64,000 nucleotides of DNA from Tilletia caries (taxonomy: Eukaryota; Basidiomycota; Exobasidiomycetes; Tilletiales; Tilletiaceae), in the NCBI GenBank assembly GCA_032718865.1, contig JALUTQ010000020.1:1-64000 (forward strand), written 5' to 3'. Made by a program: the position numbers and the translations under genes. Below are positions 15,070 to 25,590 of the stretch, in pieces (positions within the stretch are counted from its first letter, which is position 1; each line of letters starts with the position of its first letter). The notes under the pieces are model-generated. The model made no database searches and was not told where the DNA came from. It saw nothing but the letters and a program-made list of their open reading frames with translations.

Positions 15070-15430
15070 CAAACTCGGCGGCTACTTAGTACCCCTGCGC
15101 GCGACGCACATATCCGGCCATTTCTCAACAACGACGCTTCTCGTGCGTCTCACGATTCACACACAGCTCAATCACACGCTCATCTATCATTCTGTATTAG
15201 TAGTCATGTCTAAGAAATGTAATCTTCCTTACTTAGTACGATCGGACAGCTCGGATCACTTCTTCCGCCCGACCACGACCATGTGGTCCGATTATAGGGG
15301 AACCTATGTCATTTTTTTTTCCACGATCGATTGAAACGATAGATAAAGCCTAGCTGATCATACTTATCAAGGTTGGAGAGAGAACGAGCCAGAATTGAGC
15401 GAGATCCGTCAGTGGCAGGTTGACGGAAAC
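15070..15430 (+). repeat. Diverged terminal monomer at the array edge
   Basis: The last unit keeps the monomer order but has many substitutions (for example GTACGATCGGACAGCTCGGATC, and CCACGATCGATTGAAACG in place of ACAATCGAGGGAAATG). It fades out after CCGTCAGTGGCAGGTTGACGG, which resembles the start of the long variant segment. Diverged edges next to a homogeneous interior are typical of satellites under unequal exchange. Confidence 0.7.
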
Positions 15431-16147
15431 TGAAGTCGAGCGCGAACACATGTCCTCAAAGACAAACGTCAGTAAGATCAGCAGCGAGAGCTCCGGGATT
15501 TTTCACATACGCCAGATCACCTGTCAGTCAATATACATATCACGTCTCTACTTTCTCTCGACCTCAGAGGAACATAAAAGTATACAAGAATCAGGGGGGG
15601 GGGGGGGAAACGCTCCCCTGAACGCTGGAGCGCTGGAGGCCCGAATTCCCCTAACGAACAGGCAAAACGGGATGAAAACGGTTGACGGTAAGCAGCTGAA
15701 ATGGCGATGAAAAAAAAACCTTACTGTAGAGTCTAAAAAAGTCTCAGGAAGACCTCATGGCCCTAAACCATGGCTACCAAAAATATAACGTAAACTTCTA
15801 ACCTCTAGCGGTAATAGAGTTCGGGGAATACTCCGACCCCACAGGGTAAGGGACGGGTCACAATTCGGCACAGACCGGCCTCCCCACGCCTTCGTGAGGG
15901 CCCAAAAGCAGGGTTCAATCCAGCTTTGCCCTTGCCGTGAAATGGGCAACCCTCCCCAGAACTTATTTACACACGTTTGTTATCATTTGCAAGGTGCTGC
16001 GTTACGAGAAGAAGACAGTGCTTTCGCGCAGTCGTTGCGGTGGTTCTGGGCGGTCAGCAGGTTTGAGCGAGGATGGGCGGCCAAAAATGGCGCAAAAGCC
16101 TGACGCGTGAACTGCCCTAGAGATGTATTACAAGTCCAGCCGTAACG
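15431..16147. other. Spacer between satellite and copia element, with a G14 tract
   Basis: No gene is supported. A run of 14 G lies at 15594-15607. The stretch from about 15700 to 15980 is unlike its surroundings. It contains several short inverted words, and CCCTAAACCATGGC resembles the end of the pogo-like element at 22319, so it may be an old element remnant. An open frame on the minus strand at 15755-15949 has no recognisable domain. The origin of this stretch is unknown. Confidence 0.5.
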
Positions 16148-16152
16148 AACAC
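16148..16152. other. Target site duplication, left copy (AACAC)
   Basis: AACAC directly precedes the left LTR and is repeated directly after the right LTR at 20731-20735. A 5-bp duplication fits LTR retrotransposon integration. Confidence 0.9.
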
Positions 16153-16252
16153 TGTGAAGTGGAGGTCCGGGCCGGACTGCCGTGGGTGCTGCGTGTCCCT
16201 TCTTCCATGTAAAACTTCTTCCTGTCAATGAGAACCACCATCAGTTTCCACA
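16153..16252 (+). repeat. Left LTR (100 bp)
   Basis: It starts TGTGAAGTGG and ends AGTTTCCACA, and is identical to 20631-20730. A 100-bp LTR is at the short end for this superfamily. Confidence 0.93.
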
Positions 16253-16270
16253 GGTTATGAGTCCACTGCT
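16253..16270 (+). promoter_or_regulatory. Primer binding site of half-tRNA (tRNA-Met) type
   Basis: GGTTATGAGTCCACTGCT lies directly after the left LTR. Its complement contains CTCATAACC, an anticodon loop with CAU. That means priming from the 5' half of a methionine tRNA cut in the anticodon loop, as established for Drosophila copia and yeast Ty5, and not from a tRNA 3' end. The tRNA-Met gene at 22989-23063 matches 14 of 18 positions. Another Met tRNA, such as the initiator, may match better. Confidence 0.7.
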
Positions 16271-16291
16271 TAACCCTTAGCTACCCACAAG

Positions 16292-19200
16292 ATGACAAGC
16301 TCCTCGGACAAGTTGCGTGAAGGCATCGCGCCCCTGCTCGGTCCCAACTACCGACTGTGGGCGGAGCGCGTCAAGACGGTCCTGCGATCCCACGGCTACT
16401 GGTCCGCCGTTGCGCCCGGGACACCGCCCGGTGAGGGGGGGCAGCGGCGCAGGAGCTCAAGGATTGGACGACAGCCGACGCAAAGGCATACGGATGCATC
16501 TTCCTCACCACCAGCGACGAGATCCAGACCGATCTGGCCCGACTCGGCACGGAGAATGCGAAGGTCCTCTGGGACTACCTCCGCGACGAGTATCGAAGCA
16601 CTTCGGTGGAGGCAAGACTCCAGCTCAAGAGCGAGCTCCTCGACGCACTGACGGCCCCCAAGGACTCAATGCGCGACCACATCGGACAGCTCGCCGGTCT
16701 CTACGAGCAGCTACTCCAAATCGGCAAGCCGGTCGACGAGGAGGAGCGCTGTATCGAGCTGCTCTGGAGTCTGCCGTCTGCGTACCGAGGCTTCAAGTGG
16801 AGCGCGAGCGCAACGACGTCGTGGACGGAGCTTCGGTCGAAGATCCTGGAAGCGGAACGGTCCCTCAAGCGTGAGGATGAGAAGGATGCCAAGACCCGAC
16901 AGGACGCTGCCTTCGCGGTCTACCACGCGCCCAGCCCTGCAAAGAGCAGCGGCAAAGGAGGCTCTCCGGCGAGCAGGCACGGAAGCACCTCAAAGGACGA
17001 AGGTTCCTTTGGCGGAGCATGTTGGCTCTGCAAGCAGAAGGGGCATCATTTCTACAACTGCCCCCACATCGACTCGGCTCAAGACTTCATCAGCACGAAA
17101 GTCGATAGCAAGAAACACCAGGACACTGCGGCCATGGCGCGAGAGACCAAGAAGCAGGCTACGGATAGCCCTGCGGACGTCGACTTCGCGTGCGCGGTGG
17201 GTGCCCCCAGCACGATGGCTGGGCACTTCATCCTGGACACCGGCAGCTCCAGACACATCGTAGCCGACGCATCCGGCCTCACCAAGTACCGAGCGGCCAA
17301 GCCGGACACGGGCATCGAGTGCGCCAACGGAGGGCTCATGCCAGTCGCCGGATACGGTGACCTCGTTGTCACGACGCAAGCCGGCCTCAGGATCGAGCTG
17401 AGGGACGTGGCCCATTGCCCATCCGCCATCGGCAACCTCATCGGCGGCAAGCGCCTCACCAAGAGCGGCTGCACCATCGCGTTCGACAATACGTCCGCAG
17501 TCGTGACTGTCGGCGAATCTGGTCAAGTCCTCATGAAGGCCACAGTCGTCGGCGAGAACTGGGTCGTTCCGCTGGAGTCAGCCAAGACAGACTCAGCGAT
17601 GATGGCGTCGAACACGAGCGGCAATCCAGACACGATGCACTGGCATCGTTGCGCCGGTCATATCGGCGAGTCTACGCTCCAAGCCTTGGCAGCAACAGGC
17701 ACCGTCGCTGGCATGCCCAAGAAGCTCGGTCCACTCGGTTTCTGCTCGGACTGCGCTGAGGGCAAGATTGCGAGGAGCAAGCACCCGCGCATAGCGATAG
17801 GTGAGCGGGAGCATCGGCCACTCAGCAAGATCCACGTTGACCCTTTTGGCTCCGTGAATCTAAAGGATGGGCAGGCACTGGGCGGCGCGAAGTACGGGCT
17901 CATCATCACTGATGAAGCGAGTCACCACGTCTGGGTCAGCACGATGCAGTACAAGTCGGAAGCCGCGAACATCCTCAAAGCCTTCCACGCTCAAGCAATG
18001 ACTCGCTATCCGGAGAAGCCCATCAGCCGAATCCGCACGGACAACGCGTCGGAGCTCAACTCGGCAGAGCTGTTGGAGTATTGGGCCAAACATGGAGTCA
18101 AGGTCGAACCATCGCCACGCTATGCACCCCAGAGCAACGGGGTGGCAGAGAGAGCAGTGCGAACGGTAACGGAGATGTGTAGAACGATGTTGATTGCAGC
18201 AAATCTACCAGCATCATTTTGGCCTGCCGCTGTGCGAAACGCAGCGTACGTGAAGAACAGAGTGCCGGCGACGGGATTGAAGAAGGGAGAGACGCCTTAT
18301 GAGGCATTGCACGGGCGACCACCAAAGCCGGAGCGTTTCCGAGTCTTTGGATGCGTTGCATGGGCGAAGATTCCCGAGGTACACAGGACGGGCAAGTTTA
18401 GCACGAAGGCTATGCCTTGCATCTACCTCGGTCCAGCCTTCACGAATGCGTCCCGGCTGTGGGACCCCATCTCGAAGAAGGAGATGATCGAGCACTCGGT
18501 TGTGTTCGACGAAGAAGGAAAGGCGGGCACGCTGCTCGAGAAGGAGCAGAGCCGTCAGTACGAGCAGCAAGTTGCGCAGCTCAGAGCCCTCAATCTCACC
18601 GGTGACGACGCGCAAGTGGGACGTGTCGAGAAGGAGCCGGTGCGGATCGGAGGTCAGTTGGAGGTCGGAGAAGGCGTCCGAGCAGCGATGCAGGCTGTTC
18701 TGGACGAGGACGCCGCGCCAGAGGGAGTTCGTGAGGCGATGGAACGAGCAGCTCGCGGAGAGCCGGTTGCCTACGACGAGATGGGCCGGATCGCGAGGCT
18801 GCTGGCCGATCTTCACCACGAGCTCGCGGCGACAGAGGGAGCAGACAGAGGAGCCGAGCGTGGTCAGGCGACCGCGCAAGAGGGGAACGTGGGTCGAAGG
18901 AGCGCTCGAATCGCGGGGCAGCCAGCTTTGGAGCTGTCCCTGCCGCCCCCTAGCCGGAAGCGCAAGGAACCGGACGGTGCCTACACCGTGGGAACGTGCT
19001 TCGTCGTCATGGAGCCCAGCGAAGTCCCCTACGACGATCCTTGGTCCGTCGCGGAAGCAACACGACGAACGGACAGCAGGCTCTGGCTTGAGGCGATGCA
19101 GAAGGAACTCAAGTCGCACGATAGTCGGGGAACGTGGGAGATCGTCACGGCACCCCTAGGAGCGAACCTGGTCAGCGCCAAATGGGTCTTTCGGGTCAAG

Positions 19201-20580
19201 AGGAACGGAGATGCGACGATTCAGAAGTACAAGGCACGGCTAGTGGCGCGAGGATTCACGCAAGTCCAAGGCGTCGACTTCGAGGAGACCTTCGCCCCAA
19301 CCTCACGCCTACAGATCCTTCGCTTGTTCTGCGCGCTCGTCGCTGTTCTGGACATGGATTTGCTCCAGATCGACTTCGAGACGGCCTACCTGAATGCGAC
19401 TCTGACGCACGACATCTACATGCTGCCGCCGGAAGGAGTCGAGCTCATGCCCCACCAGGTCCTCAAGCTTCGTCGCGCCCTTTATGGCCTCAAGCAGTCG
19501 GCGCACGACTGGTACGCCGTTCTCCGGGACTCCCTGAAGACCATCGGCTTCGAGCAATGCGCGCTCGATCCCACAATCTACGTCCGGAACGGCGACAACC
19601 CAGCGATGCTGCTGGTTTACGTCGATGACATCTTGGTGGCGGCGCCGAAGGGGAACGGCGTCGAGACGACGAAGGCCGAGCTCCTCGGGCTGTTCAAGGG
19701 AACGGACTTGGGGCCCGCTCACTACTGCTTGGGGATTAGGATTGAACGAGACCGCAAGCAGAGGACAATCTCGCTCGACCAAGAGCGGTACGCCGAGGAG
19801 GTCCTCGCCCGTTTCGGTATGTCCGACTGCAAGCCGGCCAAGACGCCTATGATGGCAAAGCAAACCCTCAGGAAGGCGGTCGATGGCGAGGCACGAGCGG
19901 ACAAGACGCAGTATCAGGCCCTCGTTGGCTCCATGGCCTACTTCGCTCAAGGCACCCGAGCCGACCTCGCCTACTACGTCAGCGTGCTCGGCAAGTTTTG
20001 TGCCGACCCTTCGGAGACTCACTGGATCGCGGCGAAACACGGCCTGCGATACTTGCGCGGGACGTCGGGGGCAAGGCTGGTGTTCGGCGGCGCGGAGGAC
20101 TTGCAGGTCCGGGGATTTGTCGATGCGGATTGGGCTGCGGACAAGGATGACAGGAGGTCAATGTCCGGCTACGTGTTCACGGTCGGAGGAGGAGCGGTGG
20201 CTTGGGGCTCGCGCAAGCAGGGCGCGGTGGCTTTGTCTACGGCAGAGGCCCAGTACATTGCGGCGGGGGTTGCTGGTCGGGAAGCGGTCATGCTCAAGGG
20301 AGCGTTGACGGCGTGCGGTCAGCTGATCGGAACGATTACGGTACACTGCGACAATCAGGCGGCAATCCAGTTGGTCAAGAACCCTGGATCTCACCACGAT
20401 CGCAGCAAGCACACCGACATCGTCCACCATTGGGTTCGGGATCAAACCCAGTTGGGAGCCTTCGCATTCGAATACATCCCGACCGACCTCAACCCTGCCG
20501 ACGCGTTCACCAAGTCACTCGGCGCCATCAAGCACAACCAGCACGCGGAGCGTATCGGATTGGAATTGCGCAGGGAGTGA
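16292..20580 (+). CDS. copia gag-pol polyprotein with one frameshift in gag
   Basis: The polyprotein opens at ATG 16292 (MTSSSDKLREG...) in one frame and continues from about 16441 in the -1 frame to the stop at 20578-20580, ~1430 residues in all. The switch falls at a run of seven G (16435-16441). Protein continuity fits eight, so a one-base loss or a read error is likely. Downstream come a gag UBN2-like region, a zinc knuckle CWLCKQKGHHFYNC (from 17020), protease LDTGS (about 17233), an integrase with an HxxxH-CxxC zinc site and D-D-E residues (about 17839, 18037, 18148), reverse transcriptase with LYGLKQ and YVDD (19618-19629), and RNase H with DADWAAD and HCDNQAA. All catalytic motifs in the main frame look intact. 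Integrase before reverse transcriptase marks it as copia, not gypsy. Confidence 0.92.
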
Positions 20581-20620
20581 AGGACTGGAGGACAAGACAG
20601 GAGGGATCAGGAGACTACGC

Positions 20621-20630
20621 AGAAAGGGAG
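20621..20630 (+). promoter_or_regulatory. Polypurine tract of the copia element
   Basis: AGAAAGGGAG directly abuts the right LTR, the normal site for plus-strand DNA priming. Confidence 0.75.
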
Positions 20631-20730
20631 TGTGAAGTGGAGGTCCGGGCCGGACTGCCGTGGGTGCTGCGTGTCCCTTCTTCCATGTAAAACTTCTTCC
20701 TGTCAATGAGAACCACCATCAGTTTCCACA
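20631..20730 (+). repeat. Right LTR (100 bp)
   Basis: Identical to the left LTR. It is followed by the target duplication AACAC at 20731-20735. Confidence 0.93.
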
Positions 20731-20735
20731 AACAC

Positions 20736-22316
20736 AACATCTTCCCGCACAATCGTCAATCAGTCTCGTGGCAGTGTTCGTCAAAAAGCCGTGGCCGCAG
20801 GCGATGAGGGTACCTCGGGAAGGTCGGAGACTGGAGCAAGGTCTCATGCTCTTATGGGAGGGGGGAAGGCAAGGTAGATTTCTTTTTTATATTTCGTCCA
20901 AAAGGAGTCCCAGACATGGCTGAGACTGGATGTGGATGTTCAACCGACGGCGTCCGGGATCGTATATTGGCGGTGGGCGCTGAAGTATAGGGAGGGAGGC
21001 AAGGAGCATATAACACAGAGTGAGCAGAGTAGATCAGATCGACATCGTCGTCCCGTGGTGATGCGTGCATGGGACCTTGGCCAGCATGTCCAGCAGGCAT
21101 CCAGCACGCAGCATGGACGACCTGGATATATTTCGGGGCGCGCGTGAAGCGTGAAGCCCCGAACACTGTTTTGCCGAAGAAGCGCAACTCGCTATCGTCG
21201 CTGCAGGTCACGGGCTGGGAGGAGGAGGGAGCGGGAGCGCATCCAAAGAATCCGAGCAGCACAGCCGATAGACACTTGCTTCGTAGCAAAATGGTGAATG
21301 GGTTGCCATTTGACAGCGTGCTGCTGGGGGCGGTGGGGCCTGCCGCCTGGGCGTGAGGCGTGAGCCTCGATCGCACATACAGCATGAGAGCATGAGATCA
21401 GGAGAGTTGGGCATGATTGGACTCGTACCTGCAAGCCAAGCACAGCACACATCCGCTGTATGTACCACACCCACCGACCCACGTCTCAGAGAAAGGGAGA
21501 AAGGGTAAGTTGGCAGTTCGGTGCTGTGACGCTGTGACTTCCGTGAAACTTTGGCAATATCTACTGTCGTTGGCTCAGAAGCGTAATTACATAAGCAATT
21601 ATCCGAGCCTCCCCCGGCTTTCCCCACCGACGCCTCTTAATTATTGCTCCGCTCGTCGAAAAGCTGCTGTCTGCGTTACTTCTTCCTTGCTTCCTTTCTG
21701 GAGGTCGCTATCCGATATCCGAACGGACGACACAAAAGCAGAACAGCCAGCACTTGACCTCAAAAAAATGTGTGTACGGTCGCGCGAAAACTCGCCAGTT
21801 TCCAGTCACCGCCGCCTTGACTGTTGCCAACGGATCTCGATCCTCGACAGACCAGCAAGATTCGACCGACCCTCGTCGGCGTCGAGTTGAGGTGATCGGT
21901 GATGCGACTTCTGGAGAGCACAGCCCTTTAAGAATGAAATTAAATGAGAAATCTCGGGCCTAGGCGGAATTAATAAAATGGTATTTCGATCCTCGTGGTC
22001 TTCTTATTATCAGCCGCTCTTTTCGAATCTGAAAGGCTTCTGACTGACGGAATCGTGCAGGCCTGGAGGCTGGAGCGCTGGAGGCAGGCGTGGAGGGCGT
22101 GGAGGCCGGCTGCAAGGCACAAGTGATATTGGAAGAGCACAAAAAGCTCTACTGATTGAACATTATCGACTCATCATTGGCTATATATCACGTATTTACA
22201 GTATCTATCTACTTCTGCTGGCCGGCTGTGAAATTTTCGGAAATGTTATTCTTAAGACCCTGGCCCTACACGTAAGTTTGAACCCTGTCCTCCCGCTTCC
22301 CTTCTCGGGAAAGCTG
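20736..22316. other. Gene-poor spacer
   Basis: Open frames are short or of low complexity and none shows a domain. I see no tRNA and no clear repeat apart from short GCTGGAGG words near 22060-22100. Nothing further can be supported. Confidence 0.5.
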
Positions 22317-22318
22317 TA

Positions 22319-22841
22319 CAGTAGACTCCCTCCTAAACCATAGCCTTGGAAGCCATAACCCCTCCAAATTCCAAAAGCCATACAAGATTCTTCTCCCCGG
22401 TCGGTGCGTATGTAAAATGGAGTCTTAAGCCATACAGCCATACTCTCTCGAAGCCATAATTCGCGGAGCGGAAAGTCAGCATGGCTTCGAGGGAGTTTTG
22501 GCTCGCAACACGGTGTTGCGAGGGCGTCGACACGGTGTTGCGAACTTCTCAACACGGTGTCGCAAAAATTTGAGTGGTCTGTGCGCTGGTTTTTGAGAAA
22601 ATTGTACATAGGCAAAACTCCCTGGGCCGATCACCTCTATGGCCAATCACGTAGCCCTTCCCCCCGAAGGTGATCGACTTTTCGAGGTTCTACTCACTGT
22701 ACGAGCATCCCTGGGCTCTTATTGCGCGTTGGCTGCTCCTTTTGTAGCCCCTATGGCGCCGTTCCCTCCGTACCCATACTCCCTCAAAGCCATACTTTTT
22801 TTCTTTCTCCCGACCGCCATGGCTTAAGAGGGAGTCTACTG
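22319..22841. mobile_element. pogo/Tc1-mariner-like TIR element (MITE), 523 bp
   Basis: The left end CAGTAGACTCCCTC and the right end, read on the other strand, match over about 24 positions with 3 differences. Both ends are flanked by TA (22317-22318 and 22842-22843), the target duplication of the Tc1/mariner/pogo superfamily. Copies of a short word AAGCCATA recur inside both ends, as expected for subterminal transposase sites. The middle has three copies of ACACGGTGTTGCGA-like sequence (about 22505-22565). No transposase frame is present, so it is non-autonomous. Confidence 0.82.
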
Positions 22842-22973
22842 TACAGATCAGGGCCTATAAAATGCCTTGGTATGTAGCTAGTTGTTGTCTCTTGTGCCTC
22901 TCCGCCGACTGTCCAGCTTCTTTGAGGACAAGGACGCGGACTGCATGCCTTGGAGAGAGAAAATCGATTCGCC

Positions 22974-22984
22974 AAAAAAAAAAA
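22974..22984 (-). terminator. Pol III oligo-T terminator of tRNA-Met
   Basis: On the minus strand a run of 11 T starts 5 bases after the tRNA 3' end, a standard RNA polymerase III stop. Confidence 0.8.
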
Positions 22985-22988
22985 TGAA

Positions 22989-23063
22989 TGTTCTCGGCGA
23001 GGATCGAACTCGCGATCATGGGGTTATGAATCCCATTCTCTAAACCAACTGAGCCACGAGAAC
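22989..23063 (-). tRNA. tRNA-Met (anticodon CAT), no intron
   Basis: Read on the minus strand, the 75 bases fold as a full cloverleaf: 7-bp acceptor stem GTTCTCG/CGAGAAC, D arm with GGCTCAGTTGGTTTAGAG, anticodon loop TTCATAA, T arm GCGAGTTCGATCCTCGC, and discriminator A. A and B box promoters (TGGCTCAGTTGG, GGTTCGA-like AGTTCGATC) are internal. Position 31-39 is an A-C mismatch at the end of the anticodon stem. CAT plus this D arm fits elongator methionine tRNA better than the initiator. Confidence 0.92.
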
Positions 23064-25590
23064 CCACTTGATGGGGTCTGCGAGACCTGGCTATGTATGG
23101 TCTTCCAGCTTCATCGGGGCGGTTGGAACACCAGCCCACGCTCCAAAAGCCGTTGGATGAAAATTTTGTGCGGGGTTCGGTGGTTCGAAGCACGATGTGT
23201 GCCGCGGTGCTGCGTCTACGGCACCTAGTTGTGCTCGGTTATGTAAACAAACAAAGACGAGGCTAATTTCGATGGTTTTACATCGCAGTGTTCCAGACCG
23301 ACTCACCCTGCCTTCTGTTCACCTTCATCCCACACCATGCATCGTGATCCGTCGATCGATATATCTGATCCTTCACTCGAGGCCCAGCATGGAACATCCT
23401 TCGCCCAGTTTGGGACGGAAATAACAGCAAGTCTACTGTCTAGCCGTTCACCCACGCTGAGCCATGTCTTGCGCCTAAGGCTCCACGCACACTCAGAAGG
23501 TGCTGGATGAATTTTCGGCATCGGCCTGCTCGACTTTTCGCCAGCAGTGAGATTCAATCACAGGTCACATCACCACTTCTTACCCAAAAAGGGACGAGAA
23601 CGAACTCGTCGTTAGACTCTCACACTGCAGGCCGCTTGTCAAAAGCCGTCCGGAGTCCGGAGAGTGCAGTTGGGCCTGCATATGCAGCATGTACGAGTGG
23701 ACTTTCTGCATATTCTATCTATTCTTTTCCTTTTCTTTTTCTTTCACGGAGTGGTCTCGCCAAAGCGCCAAGGGGGCCCAAACCGCGAAACCCAGTCAGG
23801 AGGAGGTTGGACCATCCGTCGCTCGTGGCTTTTACTTGCTGAGTGGTCTCTGTGACTGTCCCGGTCCCCCACGCCCACATCATCGCTCGCCGATACTGAC
23901 AGAGATACGCTTTGCCCCCCTCAGAGTGTCCGCCCCTTTGGCTTGGTCTCCCTTACTTTCTGGTTTCCGCAGGTCGTCCGTGTCCTGCCTTGCGAACCAC
24001 AACGTCAACAACACAAGAACCTTTCGGCGTCCTCAGCAGTGCATAGCACACACGACAGGGCCTCGCCACCACTGCATCACCTCCTCCTTGCGCCACTACC
24101 ATTGGAGGCCCTCCTACCTTGGTCGACTCTTCATACAGGCTGCAGCTCCATCAGACCCATCAACATCGACATCAACATCAACATCGCATCCCCATCGAGA
24201 TCTCTTTTCTCCCTTAGTTCCTCTACGTGCAATCAGCGAGCACTCCGATCGGATCCAGCCTTCACCTGTGCTGAGCGAACAGCAGTCAGCAGGTGAGTTG
24301 AGCGCTCCCACTTCCCTTTCAGAAGGACTCAATCTGACGACCAGGTCTTGCTCTCTTTTGCTCCACTGCGCACTTCCTCTAGACCGGGCGGCGTTCGAGA
24401 GTTGGGCGGGAGACGTTCAATGGTCCTGGCCTGCGCTCAACTCCTCACAGGCGGAGCAGTAGCAGCGCGTTTCCTTCAGGCCTAACCTTTGGTCTTTATC
24501 TGTGAGTGTTACCGCAACTCCCCCCTGCATCGCATCTCCCTCCCCTAGTCCCTACATACTGTTGCCTCGGCGAGACGGATTGGGTAAACGAACAGGACAG
24601 CCGCGATGGTTGCCTCATTTCACCTTTGGCTTGAATTCCGTGGGCGTAGCGGACCACTTGGCGAAGGCTGTGAATCCGCCCCGTCCGCAACCTCATTTTC
24701 TGGACGAATCACTCTCATCGCGATCTACGGACCCTTCCCATCCATTCATCATGTTGGGAGGCAACGGCCGACCTCACGGCGAGAGCACCGTGCCAGCAGC
24801 CAGACCGTGTTGTTCCGTACCGAGGCTCAGATGAAGCACCAAAGAGGGACGAAAACAGCTGTTCTTCCCAGTGTGTCATCACCAACCACTTGATGAGCTT
24901 CTCGTCGTACCCTCCCTCCCTTCCCGTTTGCTGCCCTCGCTCCGATCCTATACCCTCTGTAAAGTTACTGACGCCCATCTATCTTCGATCCTCCTCGTAG
25001 ATTCCATATCCCGTCACGCAGGTCGTCGCCGCACTCGCCCGGTACCATCCTGAGGCTTGGCTCCTCATCACCAGTGGAGATCGTACAACTTTGGATCATC
25101 GCAACCTAATCTCATTCGCCTCTTCTTCAGCAACAGTTCACCGTGAGTACTTGTGCCGAAGCATCCCCTCTGCGATCGCGCCGGAAAATTCGGCAGTAGG
25201 CGTCTCCGCCAGCGATCGGTCGCCATCGCTGCTGCAGCAGCCTTCGCAAATTGCTGGCCTGTCCCCTGCGCATTGGGTTTCCTCGATGTTGTCCCACTCT
25301 CTGCCAAAGAGCCGCTGCGAACGGATGTGGCAATAACAACCCTTGACTGACTTCGACCCATCTTGCTTTGCCCTCCCCTCCTTTCCCTATCTGCCATCGG
25401 TCTCCCTCCCTCTTCTTCCTGCAACAGCGCAGACGCAATCACTGCCTCAAACATCTTGCTTGATCTCGACCGTATCAGGTGAGCACTTTCCTCCTTCTCA
25501 CAACGGGCGCCCATTACTAATGCTTGACTTGGGATCTCCCACACTTACTCACAGGCGCACATCACGAACAAGATCCTCGCCACTAGCCTA
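23064..25590. other. Upstream region and likely 5' leader of the kinase gene
   Basis: About 2.5 kb without a supported coding region. From about 23700 it is pyrimidine-rich with many TCC/TTC words, typical of long fungal promoters and 5' untranslated regions. A credible untranslated intron lies at 25479-25554 (GTGAGC...CTTGAC...ACAG), 36 bases before the start codon. A frame at 23689-24462 is low in complexity and not supported as a gene. Confidence 0.5.

Larger units (their letters stand above)
1..15430. repeat. Satellite array of ~342-bp monomers
   Basis: The whole stretch is head-to-tail copies of a ~342-bp unit, roughly 40 in all. Each carries the same landmarks: a near-palindromic TCGGACAGGTCCGA, the block CTCGGCGGCTACTTAGTACC, and a poly-T tract after GTCA. 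Landmark spacing is 341-345 bp (for example near 178 and 522, and near 9568 and 9909). At least three monomer types alternate, differing in the central part (CGCCACAACTCG, CAGTCAGAACTCG with CAACTGCACACC, or CAGTCAGAACTCG with CAACGTCACGCC). Most length differences sit in homopolymers: T5-9, G4-7 and C4-5. Long open frames exist because the unit is close to a multiple of three, but these indels keep breaking them, so I treat the array as non-coding. It is truncated by the window start. A subtelomeric or pericentromeric location is possible but not shown. Confidence 0.93.
16153..20730 (+). mobile_element. Ty1/copia-type LTR retrotransposon, 4578 bp
   Basis: The element has 100-bp LTRs identical at every position, TG...CA ends (TGTG...CACA), a primer site after the left LTR, a purine-rich tract before the right LTR, and a 5-bp target duplication AACAC. 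One gag-pol region has the copia order: zinc knuckle, protease, integrase, reverse transcriptase, RNase H. Identical LTRs point to recent insertion. The coding region is complete except for one frameshift near the start of gag (16435-16441), so this copy may be non-autonomous or the base run may be misread. It sits ~0.7 kb from the satellite edge. Confidence 0.95.

Noticed and set aside
1..15430. CRISPR-like array
   Set aside because: The units are contiguous, near-identical 342-bp monomers without short repeats and unique spacers, in a eukaryotic genome.
15755..15949. Possible small gene or rRNA-like piece between satellite and copia
   Set aside because: No match I can name to rRNA, 5S, U RNAs, RNase P or SRP RNA, and the 64-residue frame has no domain.
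18214..19119. 301-residue open frame on the minus strand
   Set aside because: It lies antisense to the integrase-RT part of the copia polyprotein, which has full motif support.
23689..24462. 257-residue frame upstream of the kinase
   Set aside because: Low-complexity Ser/His/Pro sequence in a pyrimidine-rich leader, with no domain and no conserved pattern.
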